Shown here: one piece after another, positions 1 to 9,436 of the stretch | How positions within the stretch are numbered: position 1 is the first letter of the stretch | How the letters are laid out: each line of letters begins with the position of its first letter | Assembly (NCBI RefSeq): GCF_018476525.1 | Contig: NZ_JAHCST010000012.1 | Location: forward strand, 170,895 to 234,894 | From: Acrocarpospora catenulata | Lineage (GTDB): Bacteria; Actinomycetota; Actinomycetes; Streptosporangiales; Streptosporangiaceae | DNA: 64,000 bases | Reading direction: 5' to 3' | Made by a program: the position numbers and the translations under genes | Notes under the pieces: model-generated | Database searches by the model: none | Seen by the model: only the letters and a program-made list of their open reading frames with translations | Told to the model about the DNA's origin: nothing

Positions 1-602
1 TCGTGCTCGGCCATGGCCAAGTGAGTGACCTGGGTGTCGTGGTGCAGCCGGAACAGGTGCACGTGCGTGTGCAGGCGAGCGAGCGCTTCGCGGATGACCT
101 GGTTCTCCGCGCTCAGGGCGACGAGATCGTGAAAAGCGGCGTCGCGTAGCCCGAAGGCGCCATAGGCCATGGGCCCGGTGCCCCCCTCCAGCTCCGCCAT
201 CTCCTCCAGCAGTCGTCGCAGACCGGCCACCTGCTTGGAGGATGCGCGTTCGGCGGATCTGCGCGCCGCTGCCGGCTCCAGGAGCAGGCGGAGCTCAAGC
301 ATGTCCTCGAATCGTTGACGGGTGATTTGGGGGGGAATGCGATAGCCGGCATGGGGCACACGCACGACCAGGCCCTCGGCCTCCATGCGGTTCAGCGCGT
401 CTCGGATCGGCGTCTGCGAGACCCCCAGCTCTCGCGCCAGGACGTCGATCGTGACGCGGGAGCCAGGCTCGATCCGTAGCGACATCAGCTGTCCGAGCAG
501 CGTGTCGTACACCTCGTCGGCAAGGCGGCCGCGAGATCTTCCCGGCGGCATTCCGCCCGTCATGGCCCCACGGCGCCGCGCGATCATCGTTTCGTCGTCC
601 AT
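1..602 (-). CDS. FCD-type GntR transcriptional regulator (3' end outside the window)
   Basis: DNA-binding metabolite sensor of the FadR/FCD branch of the GntR family. About 200 residues are visible. A winged helix-turn-helix with the motif VSQTPIRDAL lies at about residues 61-70. An all-helical FCD ligand domain follows from about residue 95, including the ELRLLLEP helix and the DAAFHDLV segment that normally supplies metal or ligand residues. The ATG at 602 is chosen because AAAGGA lies upstream; a second in-frame ATG lies at 587. The gene is divergent from the ABC importer operon that starts at 953, so it probably controls that operon, and FCD regulators usually sense organic acids or sugar acids. 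Family assignment is firm; ligand and target are inferred. The C-terminus runs off the window. Confidence 0.9.
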   Translation of the reverse strand, partial: MDDETMIARRRGAMTGGMPPGRSRGRLADEVYDTLLGQLMSLRIEPGSRVTIDVLARELGVSQTPIRDALNRMEAEGLVVRVPHAGYRIPPQITRQRFEDMLELRLLLEPAAARRSAERASSKQVAGLRRLLEEMAELEGGTGPMAYGAFGLRDAAFHDLVALSAENQVIREALARLHTHVHLFRLHHDTQVTHLAMAEH

Positions 603-668
603 CGTGACGTGAGGTCCTTTCTTGCGTCTTCGGGAACCTGTTGACATCGGTCGCAACGCTGCGGGATG

Positions 669-696
669 TTGACGCCCCCACATCAGATCGTATAGG
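669..696 (+). promoter_or_regulatory. Candidate sigma-70-type promoter of the ABC importer operon
   Basis: TTGACG at 669-674 and TATAGG at 691-696 are separated by 16 bases and point toward the solute-binding protein gene, leaving a leader of about 250 bases. The AT-rich stretch between the boxes is also where the divergent GntR regulator could bind. No clear operator dyad was found. Seen by eye only. Confidence 0.45.
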
Positions 697-952
697 AAAG
701 GTGGCGGATGCCAGCCATCCTTCACCCATCGGGGAACCGCCCGCCATCGCTCCGCTTCGTTCAGTTGGAGCTCCCATGAGCATGCTCGACGTCCTACTCG
801 ACTGCCTGAAGCCCCATTACGTCGCGGCGTACTCGTGACGCCGGTCCGCGGGTCAGCCCTGCGACAGCCGGCAACACGCCTGAACCCAGCAACTGCTCGG
901 CGAAGCACGCAGCAAGGCTACAAAAGTCCCCACCCAGAAAGCAGGCAAGAAG

Positions 953-2374
953 ATGCGGTATCCAAAGCGAATAGGACGACTGTCCGTTCCCGGTCGAAAG
1001 GTGCAGCTGGCGACCGCGGCCATGTTGGTGGCCACGACCGTGGCGGCTTGCGGCGGCGGCCAGGACGGCGCGAGCGCCCCCAAGGCACCGGCGACCATCC
1101 CGGAGCTCACCAAGGACCCGCTGACCCTCAGCTTCATCTGGTTCGAGTGGCCCCCCGCCCAGGCGCTGGAAGCCTTCGCGAACGCGGAGTACACCAAAGA
1201 GCGGCCGAACGTGACCATCAAGGTCAACACCGTGCCGAACGCGAACTGGCACGACGCGATATTCACCCAGTTCGCAGCGCACAAGACCGACTTCGACATC
1301 CCGATCCTGGACTCGCAGCACATCGGCGAGGCCGTGACGAACGGCAACATCCTCGACATCACCGACTTCGTCAAGCAGAACATCGACGTCAATGCCTACA
1401 ACCCGTACCTCCTGGCGGCCTACGGCCAGTTCCCCCAGGCGGAGACCGGGAAGCGCGACGAAAACGCCAGCCTGTACGGACTGCCGCTGCTCGGCGACAC
1501 CTGGACGATGATCTACCGCAAGGACCTGATCGGCGACAAGCCACCGCAGACCTGGGACGAGATGATCGCAGCCGCCGCGAAGTGCCAGGCGGACAACCCC
1601 GGCGTCAGCGGGCTGGCCTTCCACCAGGCCAACGGCTCCGACGCCGCGGCCGTAACCTACAACACGGTCAACGGCGTCTACGGCGGCAACCTCTGGGACC
1701 CCAAGTCGCGCAAGATCGAGGGCGTCCTCAACGACGCTGCGGGCCAGGAGGCGATGGACGTCCTGGTCAACAAGATGAAGCCGCTGACCGCCACGGGCTC
1801 AGGCAACTGGTTCATCGACGAGGTGAACGCGGCGGTCGCCCAGGGCAAGGCATGCATCGCGTTCAACTGGATCGCCGCGAGCGGCGGCCTGCTCGACCCG
1901 AAGCAGTCGACACTCGGCACCACGCGGGAGGAGATTCTCGGCAAGCTGGGTTTTGCCACCCTGCCGAGCCAGAAGACGAACCTGGTGCCTCTCGGCGGCA
2001 TGGGGATGCACGTGTCGGCCTACTCCTCCGAGGCGAACCAGGCGGAGGCCCTGAACTTCATGAAGTGGTTCCAGCAGGCTGACATCCAGAAGAAGTGGGC
2101 CGCGGCCGGTGGCGTGCCTTCGCGTACGGACGCCCTGGAGTCGCCCGAGTTCCTCAATGCCGGGCCGTTCAACAAGGTGTACGCCGACTCGGTTCCGCGG
2201 ATGCGGGACATGTGGAATGTGCCCGAGTACGCGCGCCTCGTCGACATTGAGAACACCAACGTGAACGCGGCTCTCAACGGTGCGAAGACGCCGAAGGACG
2301 CGCTCAACGACATCGCCAAGGAGCAGCAGGCCGTGCTCGACTCCAGCGGCAGCAAGGGCGGCGGCGGGCTGTGA
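953..2374 (+). CDS. ABC transporter extracellular solute-binding lipoprotein (family 1, CUT1-like)
   Basis: Captures the substrate outside the membrane for the importer encoded by the next four genes. The 473-residue protein begins with a basic n-region, a hydrophobic stretch and a lipobox (TVAAC) whose cysteine is residue 33, followed by a Gly/Asp-rich tether. This predicts a lipid-anchored mature protein. Length and the aromatic-rich lobe segments fit sugar or polyol binding proteins of family 1. It is the first gene of the operon, and its stop overlaps the GTG of the first permease. The ribosome binding site upstream of 953 is weak, as is common for this family. The ligand cannot be read from the sequence. 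The downstream aldehyde and alcohol dehydrogenases suggest a polyol, sugar alcohol or short hydroxy compound. Confidence 0.93.
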   Translation: MRYPKRIGRLSVPGRKVQLATAAMLVATTVAACGGGQDGASAPKAPATIPELTKDPLTLSFIWFEWPPAQALEAFANAEYTKERPNVTIKVNTVPNANWHDAIFTQFAAHKTDFDIPILDSQHIGEAVTNGNILDITDFVKQNIDVNAYNPYLLAAYGQFPQAETGKRDENASLYGLPLLGDTWTMIYRKDLIGDKPPQTWDEMIAAAAKCQADNPGVSGLAFHQANGSDAAAVTYNTVNGVYGGNLWDPKSRKIEGVLNDAAGQEAMDVLVNKMKPLTATGSGNWFIDEVNAAVAQGKACIAFNWIAASGGLLDPKQSTLGTTREEILGKLGFATLPSQKTNLVPLGGMGMHVSAYSSEANQAEALNFMKWFQQADIQKKWAAAGGVPSRTDALESPEFLNAGPFNKVYADSVPRMRDMWNVPEYARLVDIENTNVNAALNGAKTPKDALNDIAKEQQAVLDSSGSKGGGGL

Positions 2375-3321
2375 GTGACCCCGTCCCTCTGACGACCGAC
2401 CACCCCGGGCAGGTGGCGTCCGCGACGCCGCCTGAACCGGGCTGGTCCCGCCGCTTGAGCGACCGCTGGCTCACTGTGGCATTCATTTCCCCCGCGTTGC
2501 TGCTGTTGCTCGCAATGTCGGTGTTCCCGTTGTTGTGGGCGTTGTACCTGTCTTTCACCGACTACTCGGCCACCCGCGGGGGGTCCGCCCATTTCGTCTG
2601 GTTCGAGAACTACACCGCCATCCTGACTTCGGCGCAGGTCCACCTGAGGGCCTTCACGACGTTGATCTACGTGGTCGGCGCGGTCACCCTGCAGACCGTG
2701 CTCGGTTTCACCATCGCCTACCTGATCTCCCGGCGCACGCACGGGCGAGGACTGCTGACCACTCTGTTCCTGGTTCCGATGATGCTGTCGCCGGTCGTGG
2801 TCGGGCTGTTCTGGCGATTCATGCTCGACGCGCAATTCGGCGTGATCAACAGCATGCTCGGCTCGATCGGCCTGGGGCAGGTGGAGTGGCTCACCCGGCA
2901 GCAAACGGCATTGATTTCCCTGATCGTGGTCGACACCTGGCAATGGACGCCGTTCATCATGCTCATCGCACTTGCCGGCCTTACCGCGGTCCCCAAGTAC
3001 TTGTACGAGGCCGCCTCGATCGACCGGGCGTCCGAGTGGTTCCGGTTCCGCACCATCACTCTTCCGCTGGTGTGGCCGCTGCTCCTCATTGCCGTGTTGT
3101 TCAGGGCCATCGAGGCCTTCCGGCTGTTCGAGCTCGTCTACATCCTCACCAGCGGAGGGCCGGGGGTCTCCACCGAGACGTTGTCGTTCCACGTCTACAA
3201 GGTCGCGTTCCTGGGCTTCAACACCGGAACCGCCTCAGCGTACGGGATCCTCATGGTCCTCATCGTCATCGTCCTCACGCAGCTCTACCTGCGCTACCTA
3301 AACAAGCTCAAGGAGGACTGA
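2371..3321 (+). CDS. ABC sugar-type transporter permease 1 (MalF-like)
   Basis: Inner-membrane channel subunit of 316 residues with about six hydrophobic segments. The binding-protein-dependent transport signature loop, EAASIDRASEWFRF, begins at about residue 213 and is where the ATPase docks. The GTG start at 2371 shares four bases (GTGA) with the stop of the preceding gene, so translation is probably coupled. It pairs with the next gene to form the heterodimeric pore. Substrate specificity is unknown. Confidence 0.93.
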   Translation: MSDPVPLTTDHPGQVASATPPEPGWSRRLSDRWLTVAFISPALLLLLAMSVFPLLWALYLSFTDYSATRGGSAHFVWFENYTAILTSAQVHLRAFTTLIYVVGAVTLQTVLGFTIAYLISRRTHGRGLLTTLFLVPMMLSPVVVGLFWRFMLDAQFGVINSMLGSIGLGQVEWLTRQQTALISLIVVDTWQWTPFIMLIALAGLTAVPKYLYEAASIDRASEWFRFRTITLPLVWPLLLIAVLFRAIEAFRLFELVYILTSGGPGVSTETLSFHVYKVAFLGFNTGTASAYGILMVLIVIVLTQLYLRYLNKLKED

Positions 3322-4232
3322 TGGCCGTCTCCGTCGACGAGGCCGCGTCCACCGGTCCTGTCCGGGATCGCACGCCCCGCGCGCGCCGCTTCGGCGGCCG
3401 GGGCCGCTCCGTGCTGGAGGTCGCGCTGCTGACCGTGCTGGCCGTCGTGATGCTCTTTCCGGTGCTGTGGATGATCGAGACGTCCATCAAGGAGAACCGG
3501 GACGTCTACGCCATCCCGGCCAAGTTCTTCGACTTCAAGGTCACTCTGGACCATTTCAAGGACGTGTTCTTCTCCTCCGGCGGCGGTCGCTCGTCCCTGT
3601 CCGTCTCGTTCCTCAACTCCGTCGTGGTCGCCGGGATCTCCACGGTGCTGGCCACCGTGCTGGGAGTCCCGGCGGCCTGGGCCTACTCACGCTTCGCCGT
3701 GAAGGCCAAGAAGGACCAACTGTTCTTCATCCTGTCCACCCGCTTCATGCCGCCCGTGGTGGTCGTGATCCCGATCTTCCTCATGTACCGCCAACTCGGA
3801 CTCATCGACACCAAGCTCGGCCTGATCCTCATCTACACCGCGTTCAACGTCCCGTTCACGATCTGGATGATGAAGGGGTTCGTCGACGAGGTGCCCGCAG
3901 AGTACGAGGACGCCGCCATGCTCGACGGCTACACCCGCTTGCAGGCGTTCCGGCGATTCACCCTTCCCCTGCTCCTGCCCGGCATCGCCGCGACAGCCGT
4001 CTTCGCACTCATCTTCTCGTGGAACGAGTTCGTGTTCGCCATCTTCCTTACCTCCGGCGACAGCGTGCGGACGGCCCCACCCGCCATCGCCGGCCTCATT
4101 GGTGGAACCACCGTGGACTGGGGTCTCGTGGCCGCCGCCTCCGTAGTATTCGCCCTACCGGTACTCGTCTTCGCCTACCTGGTGCGCAAGCACCTCATCG
4201 CCGGTGTGACGCTCGGGGCGGTGCGACGCTGA
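3321..4232 (+). CDS. ABC sugar-type transporter permease 2 (MalG-like)
   Basis: Second pore subunit, 303 residues, with six predicted membrane helices and a shorter periplasmic part than MalF, as expected for MalG-type partners. The EAA-like docking loop (EYEDAAMLDGYTRL) begins at about residue 193. The ATG at 3321 overlaps the previous stop by one base and is preceded by a strong AGGAGGA at 3311-3317, which decides the start. A much longer in-frame reading upstream of 3321 is a shadow of permease 1. Confidence 0.93.
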   Translation: MAVSVDEAASTGPVRDRTPRARRFGGRGRSVLEVALLTVLAVVMLFPVLWMIETSIKENRDVYAIPAKFFDFKVTLDHFKDVFFSSGGGRSSLSVSFLNSVVVAGISTVLATVLGVPAAWAYSRFAVKAKKDQLFFILSTRFMPPVVVVIPIFLMYRQLGLIDTKLGLILIYTAFNVPFTIWMMKGFVDEVPAEYEDAAMLDGYTRLQAFRRFTLPLLLPGIAATAVFALIFSWNEFVFAIFLTSGDSVRTAPPAIAGLIGGTTVDWGLVAAASVVFALPVLVFAYLVRKHLIAGVTLGAVRR

Positions 4233-5299
4233 TGGCGGGCATCGAGGTGACCGCCCTGCACAAGCGCTACCCGGACGGGACGGTCGCAGTTGATCACGTA
4301 GACCTGTCCATCGGCGACGGCGAGCTGTTCGTGATGCTCGGCCCTTCGGGTTGCGGCAAGACGACCACGCTGCGGGCCATAGCCGGCCTGGAGAGGCAGA
4401 CGACGGGCGACATCCGCATCGGCGACACGCTGGTCAACGACCTGCCGCCCGCCGAGCGCGACATCGCCATGGTGTTCCAGTTCTACGCTCTCTACCCGCA
4501 TCTGAAAACCCGCGACAACCTGGCGTTCCCACTGCGGGCCGAGGGACTGCCCAAGACGGAGGTGCACGAGCGGGTCGACGAGGCCGCCCGGCTGATGCGG
4601 CTTGGTCCGCTCCTGGACCGGCGACCGCACCGGCTGTCCGGCGGGGAGCAGCAGCGCGTCGCGCTTGCTCGCGCCCTGGTGCGACGACCGCGCGCATTCC
4701 TCATGGACGAACCTCTCACCAATCTGGACGCGGAGCTGAGGGCGGACATGCGCACGGAGATCAAGCACCTGCAGGGGGAGCTGGGGACGACGATGGTCTA
4801 CGTCACCCACGACCAAGTCGAGGCGATGTCGCTCGGTCACAGAATCGCCATCCTCAACAAGGGCCGCGTCGAGCAGATCGGCACGCCGCTGGAAGTCTAC
4901 GACCGTCCGGCGAGTCTTTTCTGCGCCGCGTTCATCGGCTCCCCGCCGATGAACCTGATTGAGGTGGAGGTGGCCGACGGGAAGCTGCGCAGTAAGAGCG
5001 GCCTGGTCCTCACGCCACCGCCGAACCTGCCGCGCGACCGTGGCCTGGTCGCAGGCGTCCGGCCGGAGGCGCTGGAAGTCACAGAACCAGGGGCGGAAGG
5101 TTCGGTCCCGGCCCGCGTGGTCTCGGCGGAGTGGCTGGGCGACGAAATCATCTACGTGGTCGACCACGACGGCCGGCGCGACGTACGGGTTCGGATGCCG
5201 CCGACTGTCCGTTTCGCCGCCGACGCACCGGTCGGGCTGCGGCACACCGGTGGGCCCCCGCCGGTCTACGACGTGAGCACGGAAGAGCTGGTGGCCTGA
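4232..5299 (+). CDS. ABC transporter ATP-binding protein A (MalK/UgpC-like, canonical)
   Basis: Energises the importer on the cytoplasmic side. The 355-residue protein carries Walker A (GPSGCGKT, residues 37-44), a Q-loop glutamine in MVFQFYALYPHL, the signature LSGGEQQR (about 135), Walker B (FLMDEP), and an H-loop histidine at residue 193 (VTHDQ). A C-terminal regulatory OB/TOBE region follows from about residue 240. All catalytic motifs are intact. Its ATG overlaps the permease stop by one base, and its own stop overlaps the start of a second ATPase gene. Two different ATPases in tandem imply a heterodimer like rhizobial GlpS/GlpT rather than the MalK homodimer. Confidence 0.93.
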   Translation: MAGIEVTALHKRYPDGTVAVDHVDLSIGDGELFVMLGPSGCGKTTTLRAIAGLERQTTGDIRIGDTLVNDLPPAERDIAMVFQFYALYPHLKTRDNLAFPLRAEGLPKTEVHERVDEAARLMRLGPLLDRRPHRLSGGEQQRVALARALVRRPRAFLMDEPLTNLDAELRADMRTEIKHLQGELGTTMVYVTHDQVEAMSLGHRIAILNKGRVEQIGTPLEVYDRPASLFCAAFIGSPPMNLIEVEVADGKLRSKSGLVLTPPPNLPRDRGLVAGVRPEALEVTEPGAEGSVPARVVSAEWLGDEIIYVVDHDGRRDVRVRMPPTVRFAADAPVGLRHTGGPPPVYDVSTEELVA

Positions 5300-6375
5300 T
5301 GGGAACCGTGGCAGCGCACGGGCTGCGCAAGTCCTTCGGTAAAGTCCAGGCCCTGGACGGGGTGACGCTGGACGTGCCGGACGGCTCGTTCTTCGTCGTG
5401 CTCGGACCCTCCGGGGCAGGCAAGACGACGACCCTGCGAGCGATCGCCGGCCTTGAGAAACTTGACGCCGGGTCGGTGCATCTGGACGGGAGGGACGCGA
5501 CCGGTGACACTCCGGCCGCACGCGACCTGGCCATGGTCTTCCAGAGCTACGCCCTCTACCCGCGACACACGGCGTACGAGAACATCGCTTCGCCGCTGCG
5601 GGCCCGCCGCTGTTCTTCGAGTGAGATCGCCGCCGCCGTCGAGCGGATGTCGAACCTGCTGCACATCGAACGACTGCTGCAGCGTCGTCCGGCGCAGTTG
5701 TCGGGCGGTGAGATGCAGCGTGTCGCCCTGGCCCGCGCGCTGGTCCGTAGCCCGCGCGCGTTTCTCATGGACGAGCCGCTGACGAACCTCGACCTCAAGC
5801 TCCGCGTCGAGATGCGCACCGAGCTCACCCGCATCCACCGGAGCCTCGGAGCAACCTTCGTCTACGTGACCAACGACCAGGTCGAGGCCCTGTCCATGGC
5901 CGACCAGGTCGCGGTCCTCAAGGAGGGGAAGGTGCAACAGGTCGGAACGCCGGCCGAGGTGTACGAGCGTCCGGCCAACCAGTGGGTCGCCGGCTTCGTC
6001 GGGAGCCCGCCGATCAGCCTGCTCGCCTGCCACGCCGAGGGAGATCGTCTGGTCGGGGCGGAAGGCTGGACGCTGCCGCGGCCCCGCTGGACCACGGCTG
6101 AGGACGGTCGTCCGCTGCTGCTGGGCCTGCGCGCAGAGGACCTGTCCGTCGAGCAGCGTGGGAACGCGTCGTTGTCGGGCGAGCTCTACGGCCTTGAGCC
6201 GCTCGGTGACCGAACGGTGGTCGACGTGCGAGTGGGGGCGGAGATCCTCAAGGTCAAGGCACGACCCACCGTCACCGGTACGCCGGGCGAGCGGCTGCAT
6301 GTCACGGTCGACCTGGACCGTGCGCACCTGTTCGATGCGGGCACCGGGCTGGCGCTGTCCGAGGCCGGGAGGTAA
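5299..6375 (+). CDS. ABC transporter ATP-binding protein B with asparagine in the H-loop
   Basis: Partner ATPase of 358 residues. Walker A (GPSGAGKT, 36-43), Q-loop (MVFQSYALYP), signature LSGGEMQR (about 134) and Walker B (FLMDEP) are normal. The switch histidine is replaced by Asn192 (VTNDQ, codon AAC at 5872-5874), while the sister ATPase keeps histidine. The C-terminal half is a TOBE-like regulatory domain. Start and stop overlaps place it in the same transcript. In known asymmetric ABC proteins such a change marks a site with low or no hydrolysis. I infer a heterodimer with one catalytic and one mainly ATP-binding site. Confidence 0.92.
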   Translation: MGTVAAHGLRKSFGKVQALDGVTLDVPDGSFFVVLGPSGAGKTTTLRAIAGLEKLDAGSVHLDGRDATGDTPAARDLAMVFQSYALYPRHTAYENIASPLRARRCSSSEIAAAVERMSNLLHIERLLQRRPAQLSGGEMQRVALARALVRSPRAFLMDEPLTNLDLKLRVEMRTELTRIHRSLGATFVYVTNDQVEALSMADQVAVLKEGKVQQVGTPAEVYERPANQWVAGFVGSPPISLLACHAEGDRLVGAEGWTLPRPRWTTAEDGRPLLLGLRAEDLSVEQRGNASLSGELYGLEPLGDRTVVDVRVGAEILKVKARPTVTGTPGERLHVTVDLDRAHLFDAGTGLALSEAGR

Positions 6376-6614
6376 CCGCGCAGGGCGGCGACGGCAACAT
6401 GCGCCCGCACGTGGCAATCGAGCCTCGGCGGACCGTCACCGGTGAGCACGGCCTGACGACGCTGAAGCAGCCATGGCCCGAAAAGGCGATCGGCGGCGCG
6501 GGGCGCCGCCCTGCAGCCAGGGCCAAGGCCACCTTCGACCCGTTCGTCAACGCGCGTGGCGCGATCGCTGAGGTCACGCCGGACATCACCAAGAACATCA
6601 CAGGAGGCGACGCA

Positions 6615-8075
6615 ATGAGTGACCCGATGAACGTCCTGGCCCCCGAGCACCGGCGGCTCCGGATCGGCGACGCCTGGCGCGACGCCGCCGGCGGAGCCAC
6701 CTTTGTCGTCGAGGACCCGGCCACCGGCAAGACCATCGCCGAGGTGGCGGACGCCGACGTCGTTGACGGGCTCGCCGCTCTGGACGCGGCGAGCAAGGCA
6801 ATGGCGGAGTGGGCGGCGACCCCGCCGCGGAAACGGTCAGAGTTGTTGACCGCGACGTACCGGGCACTGACCGAGCGATCCGAGGAGGTCGCCCGGCTGA
6901 TAACGCTCGAGATGGGCAAGCCGCTCGCCGAGGCTCGGGGAGAGGTGGCCTACGGCGCCGAGTTCTTCCGTTGGTTCGCCGAGGAGGCGGTGCGCGTCGA
7001 GGGACGCTACAACACCGCTCCCGCTGGTGGATATCGCATCCTCACCGTGCCGAAGCCGGTCGGACCGTGCGTCTTCGTAACGCCCTGGAACTTTCCGTTG
7101 GCCATGGGTGCCCGCAAGATCGCTCCTGCGCTGGCGGCGGGCTGCACGACGATCACCAAGCCAGCAGCCCAGACGCCACTCACCATGCTGTTCCTGGCCC
7201 GCATCATGGAGGAGGTCGGCGTTCCCCCGGGCGTCGTCAACGTCGTGACAACCAAGCGTGCCGGCAAGGTGGTCTCAGCACTACTAGCCGACCGCCGGAC
7301 CCGCAAGCTTTCGTTCACCGGGTCGACCGAGGTCGGGCGCGTGCTGCTACGACAGGCGGCCGACAACGTGCTGCGCACCTCCATGGAACTGGGCGGCAAC
7401 GCGGCCTTGATCGTGTGTGCCGACGCGGACCTGGACGTCGCGCTCGACGGTGCCATGGTGGCCAAGATGCGCAACATCGGGGAGTCCTGCATCGCGGCCA
7501 ACCGAATCTACGTCGAGGAGCCGGTACGCGAGGAGTTCACGGCGCGCTTCGCCGAGCGGATGGGCGCGCTCTCGGTGGGCCATGGTCTCGACGACGGCGT
7601 GGACGTCGGGGCGTTGATCGACGACGCCTCGGTCACCAAGATCGACGAACTCGTCGCCGACGCGGTCAATCGCGGCGCCCGTGTCCTGGTGGGCGGCAAG
7701 CGTCCGGATGGGCCGGGCCACTTCTACCCGCCTACGGTCCTCGTCGACGTGCCCGAAGACGCGCGGATGCTGGAGGCGGAAATCTTCGGCCCGGTGGCGC
7801 CGATCATCTCCTTCACGTCCGACGACGAGGTAATGGCGAAGGCCAACGACACCGAGCACGGCCTGGTCGGATACGTCTTCACCCGTGACCTCCAGCGGGC
7901 GCTCCGGTTCACCGAGGGGCTGGAGACGGGGATGGTCGGCATCAACCGTGGTCTGATCTCGGACCCGTCAGCTCCGTTCGGAGGCGTGAAGCAGTCCGGG
8001 ATCGGCAAAGAGGGGTCGCACGAGGGCATCCTCGAGTACCTCGACGTCACCTACGCGGCAATCGACCTACCGTGA
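6615..8075 (+). CDS. NAD(P)-dependent aldehyde dehydrogenase (succinate-semialdehyde dehydrogenase type)
   Basis: Oxidises an aldehyde to the acid. The 486-residue protein has the family hallmarks: the general base in MELGG (Glu258), the nucleophile in GESCIAANR (Cys292), the cofactor-binding FTGSTEVGR segment and the PWNFPL segment. The GESC/AANR context is typical of succinate-semialdehyde, glycolaldehyde and lactaldehyde dehydrogenases. ATG 6615 is preceded by AGGAGG at 6602-6607, which rules out the longer in-frame extension back to 6399. The gap of 239 bases after the second ATPase gene shows nothing else. With the next gene it probably forms an alcohol-to-aldehyde-to-acid route for the imported substrate. 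Confidence 0.92.
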   Translation: MSDPMNVLAPEHRRLRIGDAWRDAAGGATFVVEDPATGKTIAEVADADVVDGLAALDAASKAMAEWAATPPRKRSELLTATYRALTERSEEVARLITLEMGKPLAEARGEVAYGAEFFRWFAEEAVRVEGRYNTAPAGGYRILTVPKPVGPCVFVTPWNFPLAMGARKIAPALAAGCTTITKPAAQTPLTMLFLARIMEEVGVPPGVVNVVTTKRAGKVVSALLADRRTRKLSFTGSTEVGRVLLRQAADNVLRTSMELGGNAALIVCADADLDVALDGAMVAKMRNIGESCIAANRIYVEEPVREEFTARFAERMGALSVGHGLDDGVDVGALIDDASVTKIDELVADAVNRGARVLVGGKRPDGPGHFYPPTVLVDVPEDARMLEAEIFGPVAPIISFTSDDEVMAKANDTEHGLVGYVFTRDLQRALRFTEGLETGMVGINRGLISDPSAPFGGVKQSGIGKEGSHEGILEYLDVTYAAIDLP

Positions 8076-8199
8076 CCGGCCCACTGCTCCGGGTGCCCGC
8101 CGAACATCACCGCGCCCTGTGCACACATGACCTGACCGGCCTCCACACGTGGGGCGGGACCCGGGCCATTCACCGCCGACGTTCCAGAGAGGCACTGAC

Positions 8200-9435
8200 A
8201 TGCTTGAGACCGTCCGCGGACCACGCCAGCTGATAGTGGGCGAAGGGGTCGCGCAGAACATCCCACGAGTGGTGGCCGAGTGTGGCTCGCGAGTCCTCAT
8301 CGTGACCGACCGGGTTCTTCTGGGGCAGCCGGGCGTGGCCGAGATCGTGGCCGCCGTGCGGGAGAAGGTCGACGTCGTCGGGGTGTTCGCCGACGCGACT
8401 CCGGACGTGCCACTCGCCGATGTCGCCCTGGCCGTCTCGGTCGCCGCAGAGATGGACGCCGACGTAATCCTCGCCATCGGGGGTGGAACGGTGATCGACC
8501 TCGCCAAAATCGTCGGCGTCATCCGGCGCCACGGTGGGACGCCGCGCGACTTCTACGGCGAGTCGAAGGTGCCGGGGCCGACGCTTCCTCTCGTCGCGGT
8601 CCCGACGACGTCAGGCACCGGCTCCGAGCTCACGCCCGTCTCGGTGTTGACCGACCCGGACCGCGAGCTGAAGGTGGGGGTCTCCAGCGTCCACATCGTG
8701 CCCGACTTCGCCATCGTCGACCCCGAGCTCACCTACACCTGCCCTGCGACCGTCACTGCCCACTCCGGCATCGACGCATTTTGTCACGCGGTGGAGAGCT
8801 ACACCGCGCGACCCCGGGCCCACGGACCGCGCGACCCGGTGGAGCAGGTCTTCCTCGGCCGCAACCCGATCACCGATCACTACGCGCTCCTGGCCGCGAA
8901 GCGGATCGCCCGCAGCCTGCCCCGTGTCGTCAAGGACGGAGGCGACAAGGACGCGCGCGCGGACATGTCCTATGGGTCCATGCTGGCCGGGCTCGCATTT
9001 TCCCACGCAGGCAACGCGGCTCCGCACGCCCTCCAGTACCCCATCGGCGCAGCAACCCACACACCGCACGGCCTGGGCGTCGGGCTGCTGCTGCCCTACG
9101 CGCTGGACGCGGCCAGGGATGCCATCGGCGACCGGTTGACCATCCTCGCCGGGGTGTGCGGGCTCGACGTGACCGACGCCTCGGATGCCGAGGCCGCAGA
9201 TACGTTCCTCACCTGGCTCGACGGGCTCCTTGCCGACATCGGCATCCCTACCACCTTGGCGGACATCGGCGTGGCACGCGCCGACCTCCCGCGCTTCGCG
9301 GAGATGGCCAGTGGCGTCACCCGCTTGATCCAGAACCATCCAGGCCCGACCGACACCGCCAGCCTGACCGCGATCCTCGAAGCGGCCTGGATCGGGGACC
9401 GGACCCGACACGTCCTGACTCCGGAGCAGAGATAG
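8200..9435 (+). CDS. Iron-containing (group III) alcohol dehydrogenase family protein
   Basis: NAD(P)-dependent oxidation of an alcohol or reduction of an aldehyde with a bound divalent metal. The 411-residue protein has the nucleotide-binding GGGTVID turn, the TTSGTGSE motif, and the metal ligands Asp192, His196 (GIDAFCHAVE), His276 (APHAL) and His290 (TPHG). The HALQYPIGA sequence is closer to hydroxyacid-oxoacid transhydrogenase or 4-hydroxybutyrate dehydrogenase style enzymes than to FucO, but that is only an impression. ATG 8200 has AGAGAGG upstream. It is the last gene of the catabolic unit; the accessory island starts two bases after its stop. Confidence 0.9.
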   Translation: MLETVRGPRQLIVGEGVAQNIPRVVAECGSRVLIVTDRVLLGQPGVAEIVAAVREKVDVVGVFADATPDVPLADVALAVSVAAEMDADVILAIGGGTVIDLAKIVGVIRRHGGTPRDFYGESKVPGPTLPLVAVPTTSGTGSELTPVSVLTDPDRELKVGVSSVHIVPDFAIVDPELTYTCPATVTAHSGIDAFCHAVESYTARPRAHGPRDPVEQVFLGRNPITDHYALLAAKRIARSLPRVVKDGGDKDARADMSYGSMLAGLAFSHAGNAAPHALQYPIGAATHTPHGLGVGLLLPYALDAARDAIGDRLTILAGVCGLDVTDASDAEAADTFLTWLDGLLADIGIPTTLADIGVARADLPRFAEMASGVTRLIQNHPGPTDTASLTAILEAAWIGDRTRHVLTPEQR

Positions 9436-9436
9436 T

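Noticed and set aside
641..838. Possible 65-residue gene between the GntR gene and the ABC operon
   Set aside because: TTG start without a ribosome binding site, lies over the promoter region, and has no recognisable features.
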